Shown here: piece by piece, positions 1-11,200 of the stretch
How the letters are laid out: each line of letters begins with the position of its first letter
Position numbering within the stretch: position 1 is the first letter of the stretch
Source of the DNA: Blasia pusilla
Lineage: Eukaryota > Marchantiophyta > Marchantiopsida > Blasiales
Assembly (NCBI GenBank): GCA_050084515.1
Contig: CM114273.1
Location: 43,958,001-44,022,000 of the forward strand
Reading direction: 5' to 3'
DNA length: 64,000 bases
The notes under the pieces: generated by a model
What the model saw: only the letters and a program-made list of their open reading frames with translations
The model's database searches: none
What the model was told of the DNA's origin: nothing
Position numbers and translations under genes: made by a program

Positions 1-223
1 AAATACAGTCGGAAACTCTCAAACGCTAGTGGCGTTCCAAATCCGGATCTTTCCTTTGGCAACCCACTTCCTAGACTCGACTTCTTTCAAGTCTCATTCC
101 GCGTTTGGTCCAGGTTTCTCGGTCACGACCACAACATCTGAAACGCGACGCCTCGCTCGCGTCTCGTCTCTTGTCTCCTCTTTGAGACTATTCCAACGCG
201 CAGACCATCTTAGCGTGAGCCCG

Positions 224-960
224 CTAATGTTCCGATGTTCCGCTTGGCACTTGTTTGGTCATGAGGGTCGCGAAAACTACCGAGAGAGAAGGACTACGGG
301 AAGGGGCAAGGTGATGATTCTCAAGGGAGTGATGAGCACATGTTTTGAGGAAAGTATCAAAAGACACATGTAAATGACCGAATACTTCCACTGCAAAAGG
401 AATAAATCCATCAGTTGCATGTCTCACAACATAACTTAACTCCTTGATTCTTGCTGCAGCTTTGGCCGCCAAACCTTTGGTATATGTGGCTCGACACACC
501 AAGTCAAACGTGTTGGATCAGCAACCACCACATCACCTAGTGTCCACAATCCACCTCAAGACATAACAAGATCCACTCTCCGACGAGAGGTTGCTTGTGT
601 GGTTGAAGGTAGGACGTGGAGTTGCTCTTGCCCAATGGTGTATCCTACAGTACGAGCCACCAATGCTACCGCCTGTCTAATGACATCATGTGTGGCCATT
701 CGTTCTCCACCATGTGCACATCGGAGAATATGGATATCCTTGGCATCAATGGGATCCCCGCATACACAATTCTGCACACCTAAGAGAGAAGGATGGGGAA
801 GTCCAAGACGTAACCGCAAAGCTGTCGAGAATATACTTTGAGGAAGACGAAATGGAAGAATAAGTAAGCCACGTCCCCGCTCCAGTACCCTCACATGAAC
901 ATGAACCCCGCGATTCTCGGAGATATGCTCTTGAAGTCGATCAAGCCCTTCCGTAATCAA
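224..960 (-). pseudogene. Restriction-like endonuclease end of the LINE-like element
   Basis: The minus frame 960-556 has a small Cys/His cluster (CVCGDPIDAKDIHILRCAHG) followed by THDVIRQAVA and RRRVDLVMS. After a frame change, 502-224 continues with KAAARIKELSYVVR and FIPFAVEVFGHLHVSFD. In families I know, this combination (CCHC cluster, VD-x-V, then FxPFAxExxG) is the C-terminal PD-(D/E)XK-like nuclease of RLE-bearing retrotransposons, which nicks the target DNA. Stops between the two pieces show it is broken. Assignment rests on motif order, not on a search. Confidence 0.7.
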
Positions 961-1182
961 TTGGTGAAAGGGATAGAATTTCCAGTACCCGATTCAGATC
1001 TCCAGTTGACATGAACATAGACGATATGATCCTCGATTAGAAACCTTGAAGCGAGGGATGCCTGGAGAGAATGGAAAAGTTGATTTAATGATAGAAGCAT
1101 CAAAATTCTCGGAGATATGCTCTTGAAGTCGATCAAGCCCTTCCGTAATCAATTGATCCCCTGAAAGGGGATAGAATTTCTT
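908..1182. repeat. Internal duplication inside the LINE-like element
   Basis: About 75 bases at 908-985, beginning ATTCTCGGAGATATGCTC, recur nearly unchanged at 1107-1182, about 200 bases further on. The stretch 1015-1060 also resembles 1305-1350. The arrangement looks like a local rearrangement of an already decayed element rather than a functional repeat. Confidence 0.75.
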
Positions 1183-1318
1183 GGGTAGCAAGAGGAAGAA
1201 GAGCTCGTGCGAAACATCGAACTCAAAGCAGATCTCTTGAGAGGCGTTTGGTAGAGTCTCTTGGAAAGGTTGTTGTTGAAATAACAAGTCCCCTCCTCTA
1301 CATGGGCGATATGATCCA

Positions 1319-2890
1319 TCAAGATAGGTGTATATCCTGGAGAAACCTTGAAGCCATAATCGGTGCCATAACTGGGTTGAAGAAGGTCCAAGGGTTGGCA
1401 CCAAAGACCAACGCCCAACTCCCAGAGAGCAATCGGGTTGAGGGCCAAGGTTGCGGGGAGCAAATGCATTTGATCCCCAGAAGTACTAGTGGAGGATAGT
1501 CCCACCCCTCCAAAAGAAATAGGCAAGATACCTTGTCGTGAAGCAAAGACACCAACCTCTCCCTCAAAGGTATTTGGGCCAAGAAGTTGACCAAAAGTTG
1601 CCAAGATAGAAGCATCAAAAGAGGCCAACCGATGTAAGAACCTTGAAGTAGGAGGACAAGTGCGAAGAAGGTAGGAAGGACGTCGTAGAAAACATTGGGA
1701 GAGAATCCCATAATCACTTGGGGATCCCCTAGATAAGGTAACAAATGAAGCCATTCCACGTCTTTCAAAAGGGCCTCATCCAAGAACTTTGAGACATAGT
1801 CGATGAAGCCAATTGGGACCCCAAGAACTCTAACCCCTTCAATGTAGATGGGAAAATCAAGAGTAGGTGGGATGAATGTTGAGGGAAGGCATGAAAGAGA
1901 CCATACTCCACATTTACTAGGTTGGACTTTAAGGTTTAAGAAAGAGAGTTGCTCCACGAAATGGGTATAAGCAAGAACCACTTCAGAAGGAGGACCTATA
2001 ATATGAGTGTAATTAGCAATAGAAAGGAAAAGACAAGATGGGAATGCTTGCGTTGATGCTCGAAAGGCACGAAAATGGGCAATGGCAAACAGTGGGCCCC
2101 CCATAGGATCACCTTGACGTGTGCCACAAGCCGATTGTAGATTACTATATTCCCCAGAAGTAGCATGATGGGAATAGATAATGGGCGTATCATAGGCATA
2201 GAAGGAGCGAACAAATGGAATGAGGCTCGCAAGTTGTCCTCCTGCACAACGTAACTCCTCAAAGATGGCCGCACGAGAAACTGAATTGAATGCGTTAGCC
2301 ACATCCACTGGAATTCCTACCCAATCTAGATGAATATCAAGAGTGGGGCGAATCCCATGCACCATAGCCTCATAACCTCCAGGAGTTGCTACTCCAAATT
2401 GATGAGGAAATAAGTGGGCACTAAAGTGAGGACGAAATTGCAAGCATAGGGATCGACTAACCAAGCGGTATAAAACCTCTCCAATAGCCAAAGGGCGCAC
2501 ACATGAAGGAGGCTTATCCATTGCCAACAAACGACAAGCCCCTAAGAGCCTACAAATAGAGAATGGGAGACGACCTGCCGCCACATGTGCACACACCTAA
2601 TATAGAGAGACAAAGCCACTTGCTGAATCTGCTGAGATAAATCAATCGCGGAGATGCTCAAAAACCATCCCTGATAGCCCGTTTGCTAATAAGCGAGGAG
2701 TATGCAGAAAAGCCCTTGTGAAAACTTCCAAGTCAAGGTCCATTGTATAGTCTTCCACAAAAGATGGAGCATCGCCACTTGAAGGAGGATGAAGAGCTTC
2801 TAAGAGAGCCACTATTTCCGCACTTGGAACCGTCGGAGAAAGAGGACCCAATGCTCGCGCTGCACGTGAAAACTCACCAACCTGCCCCAA
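1319..2890 (-). pseudogene. Reverse transcriptase of the LINE-like element, inactivated
   Basis: Two minus-strand pieces (2890-2642 and 2596-1319) together give a non-LTR type reverse transcriptase. Visible blocks are the finger motif RPLAIGEVLYRLVSR, the first catalytic-Asp block PVDVANAFNSVSR (palm motif A), the GTRQGDPMGGPLFAIA block (motif B), and IANYTHIIGP where families of this type have A-D-D-T-H-I. The change from ADD to ANY removes the catalytic aspartates of motif C. A stop and a frame change lie between the two pieces, and after about residue 300 the frame drifts into unrelated sequence. Family recognition is firm; activity is excluded. Confidence 0.85.
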
Positions 2891-3024
2891 AAGTAGACTT
2901 CGTTGAACACGTTGTTGTATTGAGGGCCTCCCATGATTGGCATGTTGAGTGGGATGAGCCGCAACTAAGGCCTATGCTCGAAATACATGCTCATTTTGAA
3001 GATTTTCCCAATCCACATACATAA

Positions 3025-3645
3025 AGCGTTGAATACGTGTGGCATAATGACAAATTCTATTACACTAGTAAATTTATGGAGTTTAACATTAAAAAAAGTG
3101 ACAAAAATATTAAAGATACATCCCGTTAGTAGTGTCTCTAACTTGGCTATAGAAGAAAATGAACTTTCCCTCCAAACCAAACTTGAAAATTCATTTTTAA
3201 TAATATTTTTGGCATGAACATTTATAAATTAATTTTAAATTTTGAATGGAAAAAACAAAAGACTTTGGAAGATTCCATTGGGTAAGATATTTCATTTAAA
3301 TATCTTTTAAAAATCTAAAAAATAGCAATTAAAATTTCTCCTTATCATATTTAAGAACTCAAAATAGAGAAATAAAAAATTTAAATGAAGAAATAAGAAA
3401 TAGATCTAAGTATTAACACCTTCCTCTCATTCTATATTTGAAGTTAGCATAAGATGAAATAAAATAAAATATAATAAAATCTAGAGAGGCGTCATGAAAC
3501 TGGTCCTCAAACGCCCGTTATATGATTTAATGTGTCAAAAATGATGTTCACAAAATTCTTTATTTATTAAGAATATTTAATTATTTATTGAGTAAAATAA
3601 GATTTCGTCGATGTAAACCCGTAAGTGAAGGGGTTTTGGAAGACG
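3025..3645. other. AT-rich spacer without recognised genes
   Basis: Strongly AT-rich sequence with runs such as AAAATAAAATATAATAAAA near 3460. I find no coding or RNA feature here. It separates the LINE-like element from the minisatellite in front of the polymerase gene. Confidence 0.6.
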
Positions 3646-3649
3646 CACT

Positions 3650-5010
3650 TCAGAGCTCCACAGTTTCTTGAGAATTTATGAGGAGGACAGAGCAAATGCA
3701 GACGGAGAAGAAGAATTGAGAGAGGAGAAGAAGAATTGAGACAAGAAAAGTAGAAATGGTGCCCTTGAGATCCACGGACTTTGAAAGTTTGGAGACGCAG
3801 GAGAGGTGGACATAGCAAATGCAGAATGAGGAGAAGAATTGAGAGAGGAGAAGAAGAATTGAGACAAGAAAAGTAGAAATGGTGCCCTTGAGATCCTCTG
3901 AGTTTGAGAGTTTGGAGGCGGAGAAGAGCAGCACAGAGCAAATGCAGACGGAGAAGAAGAATTGAGACGGCATAAGAAGGAAAGGTGCCCTTGAGTTCCA
4001 CTGACTTCGAGAGTTTGAAGGCGCAGAAGAGGAGCACAGAGCAAACGCAGACGGAGAAGAAGAATTGAGAGAGGAGAAGAAGAATTGAGACAAGAAAAGT
4101 AGAAATGGTGCCCTTGAGATCCACGGACTTTGAAAGTTTGGAGGCGCAGAAGAGGAGCATAGAGCAAATACAGACGGAGAAGAAGAATTGAGACAGCAAA
4201 AGAAGAATTGAGACAGGTAAAGGAGAGAAGGTGCCCTTGAGCTCCACGAACTTCGAGAGTTTGGATGCGGAGAAGAGGATAGTGCAAATGCAGACGGCGA
4301 AAAAGAATTTGAAACAGGAAAGAACAAATTGAGCGCTTGAGCTCCATGAACTGCGAGAGATTGGAGGCGGAGAAGAGGAGCACAGAGCAAATGCAGACGG
4401 CGAAGAAGAATCTGAGACAGGAAAGAAGAATTGAGACAGGAGAAAAAGAATAGAGACTAGGAGAAGAAGAATAGAGACAGCAAAAGAAGAGTTGAGACAG
4501 GAAAAGAAGAAAAGGCGCACTTGAGCTCCACAAACTTCGAAGAAGAACTGAGACAGGAAGGAAAGAAATCTGCCCTTGAACTCCACGAACTTGAAAAGTT
4601 TGGAGGCGGAGAAGAGGACAGCGGAAACGCAGACGGAGAAGAAGAATTGAGACACGGGAAGAGAAAAGGATAACCTTGAGCTCCATGAACATTGAAAGAT
4701 TGGAGGCGGAGAAGAGGAAAGCGGAAACGCAGACGGAGAAGAATAATTGAGAGACGGAAAGAGAAAAGGATGCCCTTCAGCTCCACGAACTTTGAAAATT
4801 TTTAGGCGGAGAACATGAGGACTGTTCAAATGCGGACAGCGAGGAAGAATCGGGTTGAAGGAAGAGAAAAGTGCACTTGAGAGCACCACGAACTTTGAAA
4901 GTTTCGGCAGACGAGAGGAGATGTAGACGGAGAAGAAGAACTGGGGGAAAGGAAGAAAAATCTGCAATTGACAGCTCCTCCAGCTTTCAGAAATTTTCCT
5001 TTGTTCCGTA
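3650..5010. repeat. Minisatellite (about 100-120 bp unit) upstream of POLL
   Basis: At least ten diverged copies of a unit built from GAGCTCCACGAACTTTGAAA, GTTTGGAGGCGGAGAAGAGG and GCAGACGGAGAAGAAGAATT. Anchors AGTTTGGAG or a close variant occur near 3788, 3907, 4013, 4134, 4256, 4354, 4598, 4696, 4796 and 4896. The array ends about 200 bases before the inferred start codon at 5210, so it lies in the promoter or 5' leader. On the minus strand the unit lacks stop codons in several frames, which produces long but meaningless serine- and leucine-rich frames. Confidence 0.9.
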
Positions 5011-5209
5011 GACGAGAGGGTAGTGGAAAATCGCAGACAGCAGAGAGGAATTGGCATAAGGGAAGAGAAATGCGCACGTGAGAGCTCCGTGCGCTTTGAG
5101 ATTCTGCAGCATAGAACACGAGGAAAGTGGCTATGCGGGCCGAGACGAGGAATTGGGATATGGGAAAAGGTTGCTCCGGCTTTCGAGCGCTGCGAATTGC
5201 AAGAATGCG

Positions 5210-8200
5210 ATGACAGGTGACGACGCACGCGTCGGAACAGTGGGATCACTATTCGCTGGTGTGGTTGCTCTGTTTGTTGAAGCGGGTGTGCAGCCCCGTC
5301 GACTAAAGGTTTGCCACTTCCTCCTCCTCTCTGCTGAATTGCATGCACGAGTTTCGTTTTCTGCGGTGGTGCTCAGCAAATGACATGAAGATCGTCTCCC
5401 CGTCGCTCATCTCGAGCTCGAGCTCGAATATGAAGCCCGCTTCAAGATCGTTGGCTGGTATTTCATGGACTTCGATCACTTCTATATTGTAGTCCCTCTG
5501 GCAATACATGGAGCTCAATTCCTCAAGTGTATCTCACTTGTAAGCGACATCCATTCGGGTTTTAGCTTGGGGTTCATTCCATGGCAGAGCGTCACATTCT
5601 TGTGGCTCAGCTGGGGACGGTTGAACTCCATGGCAAGGTCCTGCACGGGATTCTGTGGGGAGAGGCTTGGATCAGTTGACAGTTGCCACGAAAGTTCGGG
5701 CAGGAGTTCAATTCGTTCTGTTGAATTTCGGAGAAGCAAAGGAAGAGTCGAGTCTGGTCTGGTCTATACCTTGAGCGCTTTCATTTCTAGATGTAGTTGG
5801 CTTGGCTCAGCTAGGTCGCATTGGAAAATTGCATGCGGCAAGGGTCTGGAAGCAATCCCTGGGAGGAGGGTTGGAGCAGTTGAAAATTGCAATGAAGGCT
5901 GAGGCAGGACTTTAAGTGGTACGGTTGTATTCGAGAAGAAATTGAAGGACTTAGTCTGGACTCCACCTTCACAATAATGTTGGGATATGGAGTGCACAAC
6001 TGAGCCACTCACAGTAATTTTATGTGATAGAGCAACAAGAGGGTGGAAAGCCGTGGGCTAACGCAGTAATCAACCATAAATTGTGCATATTTGGACGCGG
6101 ATGTGTGGAAGAAGTACACGTGAACAGCCAAAAAGCTGTCCACAGTTGGAGAAAGCGCTCACGTGGCTATGAATCCAGCTTCTTACATTGAGTTTCGTCC
6201 ATGGACGAGTTGTAAACTTACTGCAGACCTTCTCCAATTTGTGGAAAAACTCTAAACCCCAGCAGCCACTGGGAACAGTTTCATGGTGTGCCACGAATTG
6301 CAAAAAGGTTGTGTTCCACCAGATACCATGGAGAAGGTTTGCATGCAGAGGGGCTCTCGGGGCTCAGGTTTCATGTCGGGGTGATGAAGATTTGAGTGGG
6401 ATGGGAGGAGTTCTTTTTGCCGAATTTGGTTCTAAATAGCTGCAGATCTGGTTGCATCAGGGACATTGGATTGTCCACCTTGAATTGGAAATTTGTTGGG
6501 AATGAGTGACAGTTTTGATGGTTTCCTCTCTGAACGAGCCTATCTTCTCTGCATGATGAGTCGGATTTCTTTTGCTTGCATAGGAGATGTATGGGCTGAT
6601 GGGTGGCAGGTTTGATGCATTTCTCTCTGACGGCTTTCTTCACATTACAATTGGGTTTTCGTTCTATGTTGCTTTGCGCACTCTTGACAATTTGTAGAGC
6701 TGCTTGGTACTCTTGAGGTGTTGGTAGGGGATTGAGCTTCCACAGATGCGAGCATTGGTGGCCTACTTTTCTTAGGCATGTCTTCATTATTTCTGCTCTC
6801 GAGTATTTTGATCCTCAGTATTAGCTCTCATCACTCCATTAGGGCAGCTTGTGGCTTGGTTTTCCTCCACTCTCTGAATCTCCTCTTGCCTCTATTTTCC
6901 TCGCATCTTCATAAAATGGGGATTGGGGGAACCCCAGCAAGGAAAGCAACCACCTCCATGAAATGGGGATTAAAGTAACCCCAGTAAGGAAAGTACCCAT
7001 CTCCAGAAAATCGGGATAGGAGGAACCCCGGCAAGGAAAGTACCCATCTGCATGAAATGAGGATGGGATGAAATCCACGAAGGAAAGTACAGAGGTTTTC
7101 ATTCATTCTTAAAAAATGGGGATGGGAGGAACTCCAGCAATGGAAGCACCCATCTCCATAGGATGGGGATTTAGGAACCCCAGAAAGGAAAGTAGACATG
7201 TCCATGAAGTCGGGATGGGAGGAAACCCAGCAAGGAAAGTGCAAGAGTGTTTCATGCATTCTTTAGGTGCCAGGTCTTAGGGAGTTTTAGGGTAGTACTA
7301 GGTTTACTCAAATAACACAAGTGTGTTGCAAAATATAATGAAAAATCATTGCAAGCCAGGTAATGGTTGAACTTCCTGTGAAGATATGGAAGGAGAAGCT
7401 TCAGCAAAGGGGAGGAGTTCTACGGCAGCACATCAACCGCTCAGTCACCCATGTTTTTGCTGCTGATGTCAAGTATCTTGCAGCACGGGTCGGTCATGGA
7501 CAGTTGAAAAAACTCCGAGCGGTATGTTAGTTAGTGGCAGAGCATGCTGCTTAGTCTTCATTATCTCAATCATTTCTCAGTAATATCTTGGTGGTAGGTG
7601 TTTTTGTCACTTCAATATTTCCCACTCAGCTATAACATCTGAAGCAACAAGAAGGCAAGGTGTAGGGTTTAGGATAAGAGATTGTGGCAATGGTCATCAA
7701 TTTCTGCTGCAACTGAGATTCTTTGCCATCCTGTGCAGGTGGCTCTTGAATATGAATGGTTGGAGGATTGCTTAAAAACTGGATGTATTGTACCAACTGA
7801 GCCACATCTGCTCATTAGGGCATCAACCATAGAATGTGCCAATTCAAATGAATTGACTCAAGATGCAATCATTTCCGACGATGATTTGAACAAGTCTTGT
7901 TCCCTTCAGGGATCTAATGCAGATGAATACTCCTGCAAGCGGAGAAGGGTAGAGGACTGGATGGATGTTATTCAGAGAGGTGGAAAGCTCGGTGTTCTAG
8001 GAACTAAGGGAATAACCACTCAAACACATGATATACTAAGTCCGAGCCAGATCAGTACATCTCAGGAGACTGTTGGAGACAAATCCACTTGCCTAGTACC
8101 TGGAGAAGAGCTACTACCTATGGTGATGCAGGAGGTGGGTCCTTTTGTTACTTTAGTTTGTTCTATTGTGAACAAAGAACAAGACATGTTGGAGAGTACT

Positions 8201-11200
8201 GTTTGTCAAACAGCTTCATGACAGATGTTCATCTTATGGAGGAAATATTGACGTCTGATTGTTTCAGCATTTGTCAACTTCGGTGCCAATCATTTATCTT
8301 TCCCTGACTTGCAAACTAGAGGAAGCTGACAGCATCTCCAGAGGCAGTTTTGTTTACTAGAACATGTTGAATTCCCAGTCATGGAGCAAATGAATTCTCT
8401 TAGCTTAATGAGGATCAGAAGATTGAACTAACTTGCTAATATTGTCTGAATTTGGTACTCAAACTTCACTTGGATGTGCAGTCTCAAACAAGCTACAGTC
8501 CGCCAAACCTAAACAAGAATATAACAGCTATATTTGATGAGCTAAAAAATATTTATGAGGGTAGGCAGTCAACGCATCTGGATTTTTATCATGTCCTTGC
8601 TACATGCTTCCCTTGGGAAGAGAGGGTTATCACTCCTTGTTTTCCGAAGTCCTGTCCTTACTCTTTCTTTTCCTGGACTACTCATTAGTAAATGCGGTCC
8701 AGTTTTTCTCCATTACTCTCAAGCTTCTTCGCTGGGAGCTTTTGAGTGCTGCATTTATCTTTCGTGGTGCCTTGTGATGGCAGTTTTCATTCATATGGGG
8801 GGTTGGCATTCATTCACATACTCCTGTTGATGGTTTGTCCTGGCTTTGATTGTGTGATAGCGTTGGGAGATGACCGGAGGTCATTTAGCTACTCCAAGGC
8901 CAACTCAGTGCTCGAGAAATTTCCCAGGAAGATAAACGATATGAATGAGGTGAAAGGACTTCCTGCAGTTGGCAAATCTATGCAAGATCAGGTATGGATT
9001 CTCTATTATTGTAAACTGTCCTTTCCTAGCCATTTGGCTCTGGTTTCTTTTACAAAAAGAGGGTGTAATAGCAGTTGTTGCTCCCTCGACAACTTCCAAA
9101 TGCATCAGGATGTTTGTTCGTAGGCGTTGAGGTCAATGACACAGCGGATTAGCAAGAATATGTCACACCATTGTAGGTAATTGGGAGACTTCGTTTTTTC
9201 ACCTCTTCTTTTTGGTGGTAGTGGATGTGAAAGGTTGACATTTCTGTGTATGTATGTTCAGTTCCGACAGGTATCCCAAACGTGCTGCTTCAACTTTCAT
9301 TGTTGATGGCAATCTTGCAAATATGACTGAAGTGTATACGGTGTGCAGATTGCTGAGATCATCAAGACAGGCAAATCATCTCGATTGGAGCACTTCAGAG
9401 ATGACGAAAAGGTACTGTAGAGGGTATCATCGCTTTTCCTTGAGCGGGAGTATTCACCTGGCGTAGTGGAAAATTTTGTTGCGGGCTTGAATTGGGAGAC
9501 AAATTCCTCAGCAACTGGGAATGTTTATGCAGCAATCAAGCACTTGTTCAAGTGTTTAAATCTTTCATGTTCATACAAATTATGGCTGAAATTTTGTTTT
9601 CGTCTTGATAGGTAAGCACTGTCTCTCTTCTGGGTGCAGTGTGGGGAATTGGCCCTGTCCTAGCACAGAGACTATATGAGAAAGGTCACAGAACTCTGAA
9701 AGATCTCGAGAGTGAGGAAACACTTACACCACCCCAAAGACTTGGCCTGAAGTTCCACAGTGACATCAACAAGAAAATACCCAGGAATGAGGTGAGAAAT
9801 ATGGGGAAGTGAGCATTGTAGGTATGCACCGGGCCAAGTTTCTCTCTTTCCAGGGGACACTATAGCAGTGTCTTTACAAGATTGGGAGGAATTATTTGTC
9901 TTTGATTTCTCTCTCGCCATAGTACCCATCGATGGTTCATCATAGGCAGGCTACCATTCTCTCTATGTATGATACGACTCTGTGGATATTGAGTGATGCC
10001 TCGTCTTATTTTCCAGGTTCAAGAAATGGAAATTTTTGTCAAGAAGTGTGCTGAAAGTATAGAACCAGAGGTAAGCAATCTTGAAGTGCCCCTCAATTTG
10101 ATTTTTCATGGCTTCTATCGTAGGTCATGATTTTAAACTATTCTACAATCTTTGGTTCATGACAGCTGACCAAATCTGCCTTTGACAATAGAACTAATTT
10201 GTTTCTCAAGTCAATCCAGAAACCACAGCAGATTACAGATACATGGGAATAGCTTTACAGGTGAGAAGTAGGAAAGAAAAACTTTGTACTTACAAAACAA
10301 TGAGAGAGGTCTGATTGATCTACTGCTCATTAACTTCCTCCTAATAGGAAGAAGAGATTCTCTACACTACTGATGCCTCTTCATGCAGGACACTATCTCC
10401 TCCAGCTTAGATCCTCCTTAACATCAACTTCTTCATTCACAATAGGTCAGCCTGAGAGGCAGCACTCAAGAAGTTCACAGGTCCAGGAGCTGGGGAAAGT
10501 AGGGAAGAGAATAAGAGTGCTCTGGTGAGCCTCTTGGTCTTATAGGACAACTCTTGGCTTGCTTGAAACCTAAAGGTCTTAACAAAGACTAAGGGAGGCT
10601 ATTGGTGTTAGGATTTCATATAAAATTGTCTGCCATTCTAAATCTTTCCTCCATTGTTTTTCTTTAGTTTCAACTATGGTTAGTTCTGCAAACTATGGTT
10701 GGAAGTTCACCATGGTTACAAGTCTCTCACCTCAGTTAGATTACTAGTTATTTCTTAACTATTCTTGTTAGTTCTGGTTATGTTAATTGTGCTCATGGTG
10801 CGCTGGCCTGATGTGCTGCCTTGCCAATATTGTGCTGGCTTATGCATGCTGTGCTGGCCCTTCCACCTTCCCTTCAGCTAGCCCCTTCTAGGAAACTATA
10901 TAACTCTCCCTCTCTTTCCTAGTTCTTTGATTCACTTCTACTCCTACCCTCTAAGGCAGTGTGTCTTGAGATTAGCTCCTACATACCTGAACCCCTGCTG
11001 GTGCCTTGATCAATGAAGAAGGAATGTGTGTTGGTGTGGAGAATCAATCTACCGTCTTGATTCTAATAAGGTGTTGCTTTGCCAAGCACCTAGTGCTCAA
11101 TAGAAGTTGCAGACTAGTTCTGCATGCAATCCATTTCAGATTTGCTCGTTCAGGTTTGTAAGTGATTACCCTCATGTACATGGTTCAGTGGAAGATCCTG

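Larger units (their letters stand above)
1..3024 (-). mobile_element. Decayed non-LTR (LINE-like) retrotransposon
   Basis: Read on the minus strand from about 3000 towards 1, broken frames encode a reverse transcriptase followed by a cysteine/histidine segment and a PD-(D/E)XK-like endonuclease segment. That order is what I know from non-LTR elements carrying a C-terminal restriction-like endonuclease instead of an N-terminal APE domain. Frames are interrupted by stops and shifts, and a block of the 3' half is duplicated (908-990 and 1107-1182), so this copy cannot be active. Neither a poly-A tail nor target duplications were located, and the 3' end probably runs off the window start. Family assignment (R2/NeSL-like versus another RLE clade) is not settled from sequence alone. 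Confidence 0.8.

Noticed and set aside
3585-5348. Long minus-strand open frame (587 aa, with overlapping frames of 246 and 338 aa), rich in Ser, Leu and Phe
   Set aside because: It is the complement of a minisatellite whose unit happens to lack stops in several frames at once; it has no domain and overlaps POLL exon 1 antisense.
6371-6787. 138-aa minus-strand frame within POLL intron 1
   Set aside because: It lies in an intron of a confidently modelled gene, antisense, with no family motif.
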